A stretch of DNA of 23,061 nt from a virus, in IMG/VR virus record IMGVR_UViG_3300032271_000279, positions 1-23,061 of that record. One strand, 5' to 3'. This document shows positions 7,619 to 13,704 of the stretch, piece after piece (positions within the stretch are counted from its first letter, which is position 1; every line of letters starts with the position of its first letter). A model generated the notes under the pieces. It worked only from the letters and a program-made list of their open reading frames with translations, did not search any database and was not told the DNA's origin. The translations under genes were made by a program, and so were the position numbers.

Positions 7619-7692
7619 CATTCCCCCCTGTAGATAAATAAAATTAAAAAACACACAACTAATATAGAACCGATAACATATTCTTCCACCAT
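7618..7692 (-). CDS. Single-span membrane micro-protein, 24 aa
   Basis: ATG at 7692 has a near-perfect SD (AAGGAGGAAGT). The 24 codons encode an acidic N-terminus (MVEEY), a continuous hydrophobic stretch at residues 6-21 and a short RGE tail, then TGA overlapping the next ATG. The strong SD and overlap make a real gene likely. It would span the inner membrane once. Function unknown; such peptides can modulate host membrane enzymes or lysis. It is the first gene after the 442-bp gap, so it probably opens a new transcript. Confidence 0.6.
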   Translation of the reverse strand: MVEEYVIGSILVVCFLILFIYRGE

Positions 7693-7707
7693 ACTTCCTC
7701 CTTAAAT

Positions 7708-7752
7708 TGATACCTATAAGTTAAAAAATAAACTACAAAATGATACCTATAA
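7708..7752. repeat. 12-bp direct repeat at 33-bp spacing
   Basis: TGATACCTATAA occurs at 7708-7719 and 7741-7752 (TTATAGGTATCA on the minus strand). The two copies are exactly 33 bp apart, about three helical turns, so they would face the same side of the DNA. They lie just upstream of the strong SD of the 24-aa gene, fitting activator or repressor sites, or tandem -10-like elements. Confidence 0.6.
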
Positions 7753-7873
7753 TGCACAAAACCTTTAACGGATGTACAAAATGTGTAACAAACTACACAT
7801 TTATTCAAAATTCATGAATACCGAATGACTCATAAATTAATCCTTAACCCACTTAATGCTTAACTTATAAATC

Positions 7874-7938
7874 ATTACCGCTCGGTAATTAAACCCATTC
7901 TTACACCCAATTACACCTGATTTATTACCTATCGGTAA
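7874..7938. repeat. Two related inverted repeats, ATTACC...GGTAA
   Basis: ATTACCG-CT-CGGTAAT at 7874-7889 is a perfect 16-bp palindrome. A second, weaker copy, TTACC-TATC-GGTAA, lies at 7925-7938. The centres are 50 bp apart. The pair resembles two operators for one dimeric regulator. Confidence 0.55.
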
Positions 7939-8100
7939 ATTTCCACATAACACACAAAAACGTACAATTACTTGGAAACTCAAACTTTTTCTTACACTTA
8001 CACACTTTTTCGTACAAATCTACACAAACCCTAACTTTTTGTATGGTTTGTGTACAGGTTATGCCTTGTTAAATTCAAATACAGGCTTTGGCTTGTACAC

Positions 8101-8142
8101 TTTTATGCACCTAATATTTATAAAAAATACATTTTTATGCAC
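8101..8142. repeat. 10-bp direct repeat at 32-bp spacing
   Basis: TTTTATGCAC occurs at 8101-8110 and 8133-8142. The second copy overlaps the 3' end of the gene to the right. The spacing (32 bp) almost matches that of the repeat pair at the other end of the same gap. Confidence 0.5.
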
Positions 8143-8359
8143 GTTCACTCGCTTTCTTTAGTATTGCCCGTGCGAAATCTATTTGGTAGTGATGCCAATT
8201 CTTATAGTCTTTAAACACTTCATCTGCTACCTTCCTTATTTTTTCATCTGTTAGTTCACGCATTGGATGGGTGTAAAGAGGAATGTTGTATTCCAATGAC
8301 CTATGTTTTGATATTGGATAATCATGATTTTTGTGCATCCACGCTACAGGCTCACTCAT
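8135..8359 (-). CDS. EPVAW/IPLYTHP-type phage protein, short paralogue, 74 aa
   Basis: Begins SEPVAWMHKNHD, then IPLYTHPMRELTDEKIRKVA and ends DFARAILKKASERA. The modules EPVAW, IPLYTHP, RELTDE-x-I and F-A-x-x-I-L-K-K-A-S-E recur in the same order in the preceding 208-aa protein, so the two are paralogues. These modules are frequent in small proteins of Gram-negative phages, where they are shuffled into many contexts; no biochemical role is known to me. The ATG overlaps the upstream stop (ATGA). It is the last gene before the 442-bp gap. Confidence 0.7.
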   Translation of the reverse strand: MSEPVAWMHKNHDYPISKHRSLEYNIPLYTHPMRELTDEKIRKVADEVFKDYKNWHHYQIDFARAILKKASERA

Positions 8360-8982
8360 TTCTCACTCGCTTTCTTTAGTATTAAATGTGCAAAATAATG
8401 TTGTTGGGTAGTAAATCCTTTTTGCATAGCAATACCATCTTCATGCGATTCTGCCCACAGTTTGTTTATTTCTTCATCAGTTAGTTCACGCATTTTTTTA
8501 TATTCAATGCCTTTCCAGTAACCTGTTGCGTATATAGCAGAGTCTCGGTCTTCGTTAGGATGGGTGTAAAGAGGAATAGGAAAAAATTTATGAGTACAAG
8601 ATTCAGGGTGGTCTATATGTGCTTGCCTTATTTTAAGTGTCATAATTTCTTCAAAATCTTCTGTTGCCCACGCTACTGGCTCATTAGTCTTTTCCATATT
8701 TTCTTTCAACAAACTAATCTCTTCTCGCAATACACCAATCATATGCCCTGCTTCGTTCAATTCAGCCTCAAGCCTTATAACTTCCTTACGCTCAGAAAAC
8801 AAATCATCAATCAGATTTACGTTATGGTCTAGCAAATCTTCAATCTTTTTGGCTTGTTGACGTAGCATGGTGGCGGCTTGTTCCTTAAAATACTTATCGT
8901 TGTCGTGTTGTTCATGGGTGCAACTTCCCCAAGACACAGAATTGCTCTCCATTAATTTATCTGCCAGTTCATTTGCAGTCAT
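8356..8982 (-). CDS. EPVAW/IPLYTHP-type phage protein with N-terminal coiled coil, 208 aa
   Basis: ATG at 8982 is chosen for the SD GGAGG six bases upstream, inside the 3' end of the preceding gene; the open frame from 9069 lacks support. Residues 1-40 contain ANELADKLMESNSVSW. Residues ~45-105 are a coiled-coil (KKIEDLLDHNVNLIDDLFSE onward). The C-terminal part has EPVAWATEDF, IPLYTHP, MRELTDEEINKLW and HFAHLILKKASEK-like modules shared with the 74-aa protein that follows. The coiled coil suggests oligomerisation. It looks like a fusion of a coiled-coil domain to the duplicated EPVAW module. Function unknown. Confidence 0.7.
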   Translation of the reverse strand: MTANELADKLMESNSVSWGSCTHEQHDNDKYFKEQAATMLRQQAKKIEDLLDHNVNLIDDLFSERKEVIRLEAELNEAGHMIGVLREEISLLKENMEKTNEPVAWATEDFEEIMTLKIRQAHIDHPESCTHKFFPIPLYTHPNEDRDSAIYATGYWKGIEYKKMRELTDEEINKLWAESHEDGIAMQKGFTTQQHYFAHLILKKASEK

Positions 8983-9160
8983 CTTCATCCTCCACAACAA
9001 AGTCCAAGTGTCCTTTAAACACAAACCCACAGCCACGCAAGAAGTCTTCAAAGTGGCATACAACGTCACCTAATTCAGCAGTCTCAAACTCCATGCCAAA
9101 GTTAGCATGATGTTCTTCATATACTGTGTTGTTACGTTCTTTTGCAAATGTAAATATCAT
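8969..9160 (-). CDS. Small acidic phage protein of unknown function, 63 aa
   Basis: Starts MIFTFAKERNNTVYEEHHAN and continues with an acidic helix, the segment HFEDFLRGCGFVF and an Asp/Glu-rich end (VVEDEDDCK). Short proteins with the end 'F-x-x-F-L-R-G-C-G' are widespread in phages and occasional plasmids; the role is unknown. The ATG overlaps the upstream stop (ATGA), and its 3' end carries the SD and start of the next gene, so the three genes are translationally linked. Confidence 0.65.
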   Translation of the reverse strand: MIFTFAKERNNTVYEEHHANFGMEFETAELGDVVCHFEDFLRGCGFVFKGHLDFVVEDEDDCK

Positions 9161-9444
9161 GACAACCTCAGCACACGTTTTAACTCGCCTGTTTCACCAC
9201 AAACCGTAATTAATAAATCACCTCTTTGCCCTACATAACATTCTGTAAACGTGCGATGGTCTTGGTTATATCTGTAATGGATATGTGTATCAGGCTTTGG
9301 TTCAGGCTTAATGCGATATTGAAGTCTTGAGTCCCAAATTGGATAAGGTTTAGGCTCAATCCATTGGTCTAAATTTATTCTATATTCTTCAATAATCGCA
9401 CCGTCAGCCCATGCTTTAATTAATTCTGCGTGTTTATGTTTCAT
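9157..9444 (-). CDS. KHAELIKAWADGA-type phage protein, 95 aa
   Basis: The N-terminus KHAELIKAWADGAIIEEYR and middle YRIKPEPKPDTHIHYRY are hallmarks of a common short phage protein (AELIKAWADG, then W-x-x-x-x-x-YRIKPEP). The C-terminal half is beta-rich and ends ELKRVLRLS. The function of the family is not known to me; it is an accessory early protein in many phages. The ATG is preceded by AAAGA only, and the stop of a 34-aa ORF lies just upstream. Confidence 0.7.
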   Translation of the reverse strand: MKHKHAELIKAWADGAIIEEYRINLDQWIEPKPYPIWDSRLQYRIKPEPKPDTHIHYRYNQDHRTFTECYVGQRGDLLITVCGETGELKRVLRLS

Positions 9445-9447
9445 TCT

Positions 9448-9552
9448 TTATCCCCTACCCACAAAATAACCCAACGTATAAAAAATAACCGCAACTACCA
9501 ATGGGTGTTTTAAAAAACGACCCGTAAAGTACCAATCAAAAAATTTTTTCAT
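9448..9552 (-). CDS. Small membrane protein, 34 aa
   Basis: ATG at 9552 with SD GAGGAAGAA; TAA at 9448-9450. A basic, aromatic N-terminus (KKFFDWYFTGRFLKHP) precedes a hydrophobic segment at residues 17-32 and ends VGRG. The ATG overlaps the stop of the upstream membrane protein (ATGA), and the next gene begins 3 bases after its stop. The SD and packing support expression. Topology is one membrane span; function unknown. Confidence 0.55.
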   Translation of the reverse strand: MKKFFDWYFTGRFLKHPLVVAVIFYTLGYFVGRG

Positions 9553-9734
9553 TTCTTCCTCGCTATTCTGCAATCTTGTTTTTCTTTTGGTGTGAAGTCA
9601 GGGGAAATCTCCGACAGTTCACAGTTCTTTGTATCCCAATGCGTTTGCTTGTCAGGGGTAAGTAGCATACCAAATACACAAAATATGCAAATCGTACCCA
9701 TCAGCAATGTCCAAATAATTACAACATCTTTCAT
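9549..9734 (-). CDS. Small N-terminally anchored membrane protein, 61 aa
   Basis: ATG at 9734 is chosen because GGAGGGGGAT precedes it; the ATG at 9746 lies on the SD itself. Residues 4-25 (VVIIWTLLMGTICIFCVFGM region) form a transmembrane helix, followed by a polar domain with two Cys (NCELSE and DCRIARKK), which could form a disulphide if periplasmic. It is one of four consecutive tiny, mostly membrane-type genes. Function unknown; an Rz1/spanin-like role is possible but no lipobox is visible. Confidence 0.6.
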   Translation of the reverse strand: MKDVVIIWTLLMGTICIFCVFGMLLTPDKQTHWDTKNCELSEISPDFTPKEKQDCRIARKK

Positions 9735-9898
9735 ATCCCCCTCCATCCTAAAATAAATACAGTTCTAACCCACATACCAAAGTTATTTTTAAACCGATGG
9801 TCGTGGCACAAAATTGCGTATTCAAATGGAAACCATAACACCCATAGAGGTCTTCTTAGCAAATCGTTTTTGATGTGCATAATTTTTCGTGCAATCAT
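9731..9898 (-). CDS. Small hydrophobic/basic protein, 55 aa
   Basis: Read from the sequence: ATG at 9898 with SD GGAGGATGCG, TGA at 9731-9733. A basic N-terminus (IARKIMHIKNDLLRRP) leads into an aromatic hydrophobic stretch (LWVLWFPFEYAIL, 18-30), a polar HDHRFKNN turn and a second hydrophobic stretch to the end. This suggests a membrane-associated protein. Its start overlaps the upstream stop (ATGA) and its stop overlaps the next ATG. Function unknown. Confidence 0.55.
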   Translation of the reverse strand: MIARKIMHIKNDLLRRPLWVLWFPFEYAILCHDHRFKNNFGMWVRTVFILGWRGI

Positions 9899-10062
9899 AG
9901 CATCGCATCCTCCATGTTCTTTAGTACTTCCTTTTCCTTTTTCTTTTTTGGTGGTCTAAAAAACTTCATTGTCCAACCATAAAACTTAACAAAATGTTCC
10001 GCTTCCTCTTTGCGATTAACTACACGCATAAAGTCGCCATCTTCATCATATAATCTGTACAC
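9895..10062 (-). CDS. Small phage protein with GTG start, 55 aa
   Basis: A GTG start at 10062 is preferred: GAGGAG lies seven bases upstream, whereas the TTG at 10077 sits on the SD itself. The sequence (YRLYDEDGDFMRVVNRKEEA, then a GWTMKF aromatic segment and a Lys-rich PPKKKKEKE linker) matches a common short phage protein: Y-R-L-x-D-x-D-G-x-F-M-R, R-K-x-E-A, G-W-x-x-K. Function unknown. Confidence 0.65.
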   Translation of the reverse strand: MYRLYDEDGDFMRVVNRKEEAEHFVKFYGWTMKFFRPPKKKKEKEVLKNMEDAML

Positions 10063-10081
10063 ATTAATTCTCCTCAATTAA

Positions 10082-10273
10082 TCAAATTAAATCTTCCTTT
10101 TTATACAAACGGTTTAACTTATTCTTTACTTTACGCAATGCTATCTTCTCAATGTTGTTTACTGTCTGTCTCTTCATACCCAATGCATCCGCAACTTCTT
10201 GTTGAGTCATACCATCATTAGTCCATCTTTCTTGGGCGTCTTTTTTTAATTGCGGTAATTCCTTTTTCGGCAT
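10082..10273 (-). CDS. Sigma-region-4-like helix-turn-helix protein, 63 aa
   Basis: Residues 22-52 hold a clear HTH: MTQQEVADALGMKRQTVNNI followed by EKIALRKVKNKL. The ending 'E-x-x-A-L-x-K-x-K' is that of sigma-factor region 4 or a related regulator. The N-terminus is charged. A strong SD (AGAGGAAAG) supports this ATG, which lies inside the 3' end of the upstream gene (56-base overlap). It may regulate the small-gene run or recruit polymerase; both are inference. Confidence 0.7.
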   Translation of the reverse strand: MPKKELPQLKKDAQERWTNDGMTQQEVADALGMKRQTVNNIEKIALRKVKNKLNRLYKKEDLI

Positions 10274-10433
10274 AACTTTCCTCTTTAATTCTTGCTTCCA
10301 TCATTGCATCTGCTAGATAATACGCAAACTCTGCTAAATCTTTATTATGTTTTGCGCCACCACCGTTTTCAGATAGCATTCCACATAAAGCAAACATAGC
10401 AAACAAATCCCGTAAATCATCATCACCTATCAT
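10218..10433 (-). CDS. LRD-FA...AYYLADAM-EAR phage protein, 71 aa
   Basis: ATG at 10433 overlaps the stop of the nuclease gene (ATGA) and has AAAGGA at a proper distance; the ATG at 10439 is too close to the SD. It contains LRDLFAMFALCGMLSENG and FAYYLADAMMEAR, the pattern of short phage proteins with 'LRDYFA...AL-G...AY-x-ADAM-x-AR', whose role is unknown. The C-terminal basic tail (KKRRPRKMD) overlaps the next gene. Confidence 0.65.
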   Translation of the reverse strand: MIGDDDLRDLFAMFALCGMLSENGGGAKHNKDLAEFAYYLADAMMEARIKEESYAEKGITAIKKRRPRKMD

Positions 10434-11095
10434 CGCCATTGTCCTTTTCCATTATGTTCACATGTTTTTACTGCACAAAATTTCTTACAAGTAAAGTTAG
10501 GTTTAGCATTCCATACGTCGTTATCATGTGATGCTTGTAGTCTATCCGTTTCTTGTACCCATTTAAGCCATGTCTGTGCTTCAGATTCTTTTATATAAGA
10601 GGCTGTCACGAGGTCGTTGGCAACCAAAAAGGCAAGCCCAGCTTTGACTTTTGTTATGTTAGGGAAGTGTTTAAATACGGCAAGTGCCATTAACTCAAGT
10701 TGTTTAACGTCGGCGTACTGCGAACTCTTACCTGTTTTGTAGTCAACAATATGTGCAATATCATCTTGAACAACAAGCAAATCGGCTACGCCCCTGAACC
10801 AAACGTCATTACCGAAGAAATCGCATGGCTTTAAATCTTTCGTCAAACCCATCTTGTATTCGCATAGCTTTTCACCAGGAATCTTCTTTAACATATCCAA
10901 TGCTGGCGTAATGTATGCGAACTTCTCAGGGATCTGGATGTCGCTATTAATATAATCTTCCGCCGCCTTATGCACGAGTGTGCCGTATAACATAGCTTCT
11001 GACTCAGGCTCAACAATATCTTTAACAACACGCAGATGATAATACTTGCGTGGACACTGTTGGAACAAACTAATTGAGGAATATGACCATTTCAT
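10430..11095 (-). CDS. Cas4/RecB-like PD-(D/E)XK nuclease with Fe-S Cys set, 221 aa
   Basis: ATG at 11095 overlaps the polymerase stop (TGATG). The protein has the PD-(D/E)XK order of RecB/Cas4 exonucleases: YGTLVHKAAEDYI (His42), RGVADLLV (Asp105), IVDYKTGK (Asp118-x-Lys120) and QLELMALAV (Gln132, motif with Tyr replaced by Leu/Met). Cysteines at 14, 203, 207 and 212 match the one-plus-three layout that holds a 4Fe-4S cluster in Cas4 and AddB. It probably degrades or trims DNA 5' or 3' ends during phage recombination or replication. No Cas1 or CRISPR array is nearby, so an adaptation role is not supported. It follows the polymerase directly. Confidence 0.82.
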   Translation of the reverse strand: MKWSYSSISLFQQCPRKYYHLRVVKDIVEPESEAMLYGTLVHKAAEDYINSDIQIPEKFAYITPALDMLKKIPGEKLCEYKMGLTKDLKPCDFFGNDVWFRGVADLLVVQDDIAHIVDYKTGKSSQYADVKQLELMALAVFKHFPNITKVKAGLAFLVANDLVTASYIKESEAQTWLKWVQETDRLQASHDNDVWNAKPNFTCKKFCAVKTCEHNGKGQWR

Positions 11096-12924
11096 CACAA
11101 CCCCCACTTTTCTATTGGCATTTTTTTACTACAGTCGGAATAGTTTTTACCTACACCTATTTCACAAGCAAGGGGTAATGTTAATGCCCAGCTCGGTCTC
11201 CAACTCATACAGTCATGTATATAGCGTATTGCTTCATCTCGTTCTTCTTCGGGTACAACTGCCATGACCGCATCGTGAACCGTGAGTGCTACTTTATAAC
11301 GCTTGGCTATACGCAACATCTGCTCACCTATAATGCAACGTGCTACAGCCTGACATAAGTTTTCCACTACCTTCCCGCCGTAAATCTTCACACGACCTCG
11401 TCTACTTCCATAACTATATGCGTCATCGTCTCGTCTAAGGTCTGTGTAATTGAGATAGAGTCCACTTGGGAGTAAAAAACCTGATGCCGTAAGGCTAAGT
11501 GCTTCGGGTTGACACCCAACTTGACAAGTTTTCTTTTGTGCCATAGCGTCAAGGGAACGATTTGCTTCCTTCCACAATTCGGGAATTTTAGGGTAGGTTG
11601 AACGGTACACGTCGATGATTCTCTTCGCTTCCTGCTCCTCGATTTCCACGCCAAAAGTTTTGAGTTGTATAGCAAACTTTGTTGCACCCATACCATAGCC
11701 TGCGCCGAGGATTGTCGTCTTACCCACGAACCTTTCCGAGTCCGTGATGTCTTCGACCGCTTTGTTGTAAATACTGCTCGCCATAATCTTATAGACATCT
11801 TCTTTCCTTTCAAAGGCTACTACGAGGTCGTTCTGACCAGCAAGCCAAGCAACTGTTCTAGCTTCGATTTGTGAGGAGTCGGCGTCGATAAGGATGCTTC
11901 CACGAGGTGCGCATATGCTTGACTTAAGGAGAGATTTTCTCGGTAGGTTTTGGAGATTGAGTTTATCATCTCCACCCCATCGTCCTGTGTGTGCGGCGTA
12001 ATATCGCAAGGGGACGGGCATCTTACCTCGAAGTGAGATATCAATGAATCGTTGAGTTCTTGTTTCTTCAAGAGTACTCTTTGTTCCAAGTCTTGCTGAT
12101 ACAAGTGCTTGAACCCGCTCGTCGGGATATTCAAGGAGGGCTTTGAATCCTTCATCAGATTTAGCAAATGCATAAGTTTGTTTTCCATTAGCAGGGCTTT
12201 CTTTCATCGGCGGTTCAACACCAAGACTAATTAATAATTCGGCAAACTTGGGGTTGGACATCAATGTGTCTTTGTCTGATATACAAGCATCAAGTAATTG
12301 CTCTTTACGTTCTTTAACTTGAATAAGATGTTGTTGAAGCAAAAGGCTATCAAGGTGTAGAACTGGCTCGGAATACATCTTGATGGTTAAACTGATTAAT
12401 TGCAATTCAGATTTACTAAAACGGTCAACAAGAATGTCAAAAAGTTTATAAGTCATTTCAACATCATTTTTACAATACTCGCCATACTGTTTTAATTCCG
12501 TTTCGGTAAAATCAGCAATTCGTTTACCTTTGGCATCTATTACTTCAGAACCTTTTACGCCTAGGCCATAGCGTTCAGCCAACTTAGCCAAACTGTTACC
12601 TACTTCTAAACCATCAGTAGCCCTTGCCATAGACAATGTATCTAGCCATGCATATGGTTGTATACCACAGACCCAAGACAAAATAGCACTATCAAACATA
12701 GCATTGTGAGCAAGACAGAAACTATCACTCCAACTATACCTAGAAAGTTTATCAATAAGTTTTCCATCTTTGTTATCAATCCATAGGGCTTCACCGTTGT
12801 TCTCCTTAATAGATACACCAATAACTTGAAAATCGTCGCTACGCACATACTCTTCAGTAGGCATCTTACTTAAACTAAAGTCTTGTGAGTAATACGTTTC
12901 AAAATCTAATGTGATTATGTTCAT
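11095..12924 (-). CDS. Family-A DNA polymerase with 3'-5' exonuclease, 609 aa
   Basis: ATG at 12924 overlaps the upstream TGA (ATGA); the frame continues to 12954 but without a better start. Exonuclease motifs: DFETYY (Asp7, Glu9), HNAMFD (73-78) and NDVEMTY (153-159). Polymerase motifs: TGRW near 313, motif A DADSSQIEAR (347-356, catalytic Asp349), motif B R-x3-K-x-x-x-L-G-A-G-Y-G (Lys402, Tyr410) and motif C HDAV (550-553, Asp551). There is no 5' nuclease domain, and the length fits compact phage PolA-type replicases. It should copy the phage genome together with the primase-helicase. Confidence 0.93.
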   Translation of the reverse strand: MNIITLDFETYYSQDFSLSKMPTEEYVRSDDFQVIGVSIKENNGEALWIDNKDGKLIDKLSRYSWSDSFCLAHNAMFDSAILSWVCGIQPYAWLDTLSMARATDGLEVGNSLAKLAERYGLGVKGSEVIDAKGKRIADFTETELKQYGEYCKNDVEMTYKLFDILVDRFSKSELQLISLTIKMYSEPVLHLDSLLLQQHLIQVKERKEQLLDACISDKDTLMSNPKFAELLISLGVEPPMKESPANGKQTYAFAKSDEGFKALLEYPDERVQALVSARLGTKSTLEETRTQRFIDISLRGKMPVPLRYYAAHTGRWGGDDKLNLQNLPRKSLLKSSICAPRGSILIDADSSQIEARTVAWLAGQNDLVVAFERKEDVYKIMASSIYNKAVEDITDSERFVGKTTILGAGYGMGATKFAIQLKTFGVEIEEQEAKRIIDVYRSTYPKIPELWKEANRSLDAMAQKKTCQVGCQPEALSLTASGFLLPSGLYLNYTDLRRDDDAYSYGSRRGRVKIYGGKVVENLCQAVARCIIGEQMLRIAKRYKVALTVHDAVMAVVPEEERDEAIRYIHDCMSWRPSWALTLPLACEIGVGKNYSDCSKKMPIEKWGL

Positions 12925-13217
12925 TTGTAAGTTACGCCTGTGCCTTGTCCCCAAAGTGGTGACTGACCAAAACCTTCTAATCGAACTTCGTCATCCTTAG
13001 TCATAGTAAACATAACTTTTGTAGTGAATTCGGATTTGCGAATCTCTTTAATCTTGTCGTATATCATGCCCTTTTCCGTTTCGCTCATTGCATCTTTAAA
13101 GTAGTCGCTGTAAATAAACTTCCACTTGTCCGTTGCAGTTGTGTAAAACTCTTCAGGATGTGTTTCCATCCGTGCTAATACTATTGCTACTCCATCATTA
13201 ATTTTTGGGGCATTCAT
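12921..13217 (-). CDS. Unknown small replication-cassette protein, 98 aa
   Basis: Good SD (AAAGGAAACT) before the ATG; one base separates it from the upstream VRR-NUC gene, and its stop overlaps the polymerase ATG. It has a helical N-terminus (VAIVLARMETHPEEFY), the aromatic segment KWKFIYSDYFKDAM, a charged helix and a C-terminus with VRLEGFGQSPLWGQGTG. I do not recognise the family. Coupling to the polymerase suggests an accessory role, by context only. Confidence 0.6.
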   Translation of the reverse strand: MNAPKINDGVAIVLARMETHPEEFYTTATDKWKFIYSDYFKDAMSETEKGMIYDKIKEIRKSEFTTKVMFTMTKDDEVRLEGFGQSPLWGQGTGVTYK

Positions 13218-13218
13218 T

Positions 13219-13530
13219 TTAGTTTCCTTTCAAAGAACTGGTGCTAAGCCGAGCGATTAGTTTGACTAGGTCGCTAGTGTTGTCAGCATTGATGACAAAC
13301 GCAATGCCCCCTGCCGCTTTTATACGGGCTATCTCTCGCTCTTGTAATTTAGTTGGTTTGTTTGACCCTGCTTTACATTCGATGGCAATGAACACACCGT
13401 TGTAGCACGCAACTACATCAGGGACTCCTGACCTACCATAGCCATGCGTTGCAGGTTTAAAATAATATACATCATGCTCGTCAAGTATATCTGTGACAAT
13501 AGCCTTGACCTTATATTCAGGTGTGGACAT
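13219..13530 (-). CDS. VRR-NUC domain nuclease, 103 aa
   Basis: A stand-alone VRR-NUC protein: SGVPDVVACYNG (Asp38), IAIECKAG (Glu51-x-Lys53) and LQEREIARI (Gln63) are the active-site positions of this PD-(D/E)XK branch, preceded by the typical basic/aromatic Y-F-K-P-A-T-H-G-Y-G-R loop. Stand-alone phage VRR-NUC enzymes can resolve Holliday junctions and are commonly encoded near SNF2-type helicases, as here. It is the first gene of unit B, with SD AGGAAAAG. Confidence 0.88.
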   Translation of the reverse strand: MSTPEYKVKAIVTDILDEHDVYYFKPATHGYGRSGVPDVVACYNGVFIAIECKAGSNKPTKLQEREIARIKAAGGIAFVINADNTSDLVKLIARLSTSSLKGN

Positions 13531-13568
13531 CGTTTACTTTTCCTATTTATTTTTTAATCTATTGACAC

Positions 13569-13598
13569 AGTATAGTCTTAAACAAAACAATAAAGCAA
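13569..13598 (-). promoter_or_regulatory. Candidate sigma70-type promoter for unit B
   Basis: On the minus strand TTGCTT (13598-13593), an 18-base spacer, then TATACT (13574-13569). The -10 is one base off consensus and the -35 moderate. It sits ~40 bases upstream of the VRR-NUC start and downstream of the unit C terminator, where a promoter is needed. Confidence 0.5.
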
Positions 13599-13649
13599 TA
13601 GGTTTTTAAAATATTTTTTAATTATTTTTATAGGTGCAAACAACAGGAA

Positions 13650-13672
13650 CTTAGCGACATGATGTCGCCAAG
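13650..13672 (-). repeat. GCGACA-N3-TGTCGC hairpin, copy 1
   Basis: Inner arms 13654-13659 and 13663-13668 with TGA between (plus strand), extended by CTTA/CAAG (three pairs and one G-U as minus-strand RNA). It lies just past the unit C terminator and ~50 bases upstream of the unit B promoter. It is the only copy not between a stop codon and an adjacent SD. Confidence 0.8.
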
Positions 13673-13675
13673 TAG

Positions 13676-13704
13676 CCAATAAAAAAGCCCTCCGAAGAGG
13701 GCTT
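13676..13704 (-). terminator. Rho-independent terminator of unit C (UUCG tetraloop)
   Basis: Minus strand: AAGCCCTC-TTCG-GAGGGCTT followed by TTTTATT. An 8-bp stem with the extra-stable UUCG loop and a T tract is a textbook intrinsic terminator. It ends the transcript that runs through the MoxR/VWA/DUF3150 genes. Confidence 0.93.

Larger units (their letters stand above)
7693..8134. other. AT-rich noncoding gap with paired repeats
   Basis: 442 bases without a convincing gene. The plus strand is A/C/T-rich and poor in G, with many TACA/ACAC words such as GTACAAA and TTACACC. It holds a 12-bp direct repeat (7708-7752), two related ATTACC...GGTAA inverted repeats (7874-7938) and a 10-bp direct repeat (8101-8142). 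I see no clear -35/-10 pair or GC-rich terminator. It could hold a promoter/operator region for the small-gene run to its left, or a replication origin. Confidence 0.6.

Noticed and set aside
10430-11095. Cas4-like nuclease as part of a CRISPR adaptation module
   Set aside because: No Cas1, Cas2 or repeat array in the window; the gene is embedded in a phage replication cassette.
11388-11813. 141-aa Arg/Lys/Ser-rich ORF inside the polymerase gene
   Set aside because: It overlaps the palm-domain coding region in another frame; the basic composition is what the shadow of this codon use gives.
11820-12188. 122-aa minus-strand ORF within the polymerase gene in another frame
   Set aside because: It lies wholly inside the polymerase region between the exonuclease and polymerase motifs, and its product has no recognisable motif.
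13562-13590. TTGACA on the plus strand as a rightward promoter
   Set aside because: No acceptable -10 box at 16-18 bases and no plus-strand gene downstream; the same DNA is better read as the -10 region of the leftward unit B promoter.
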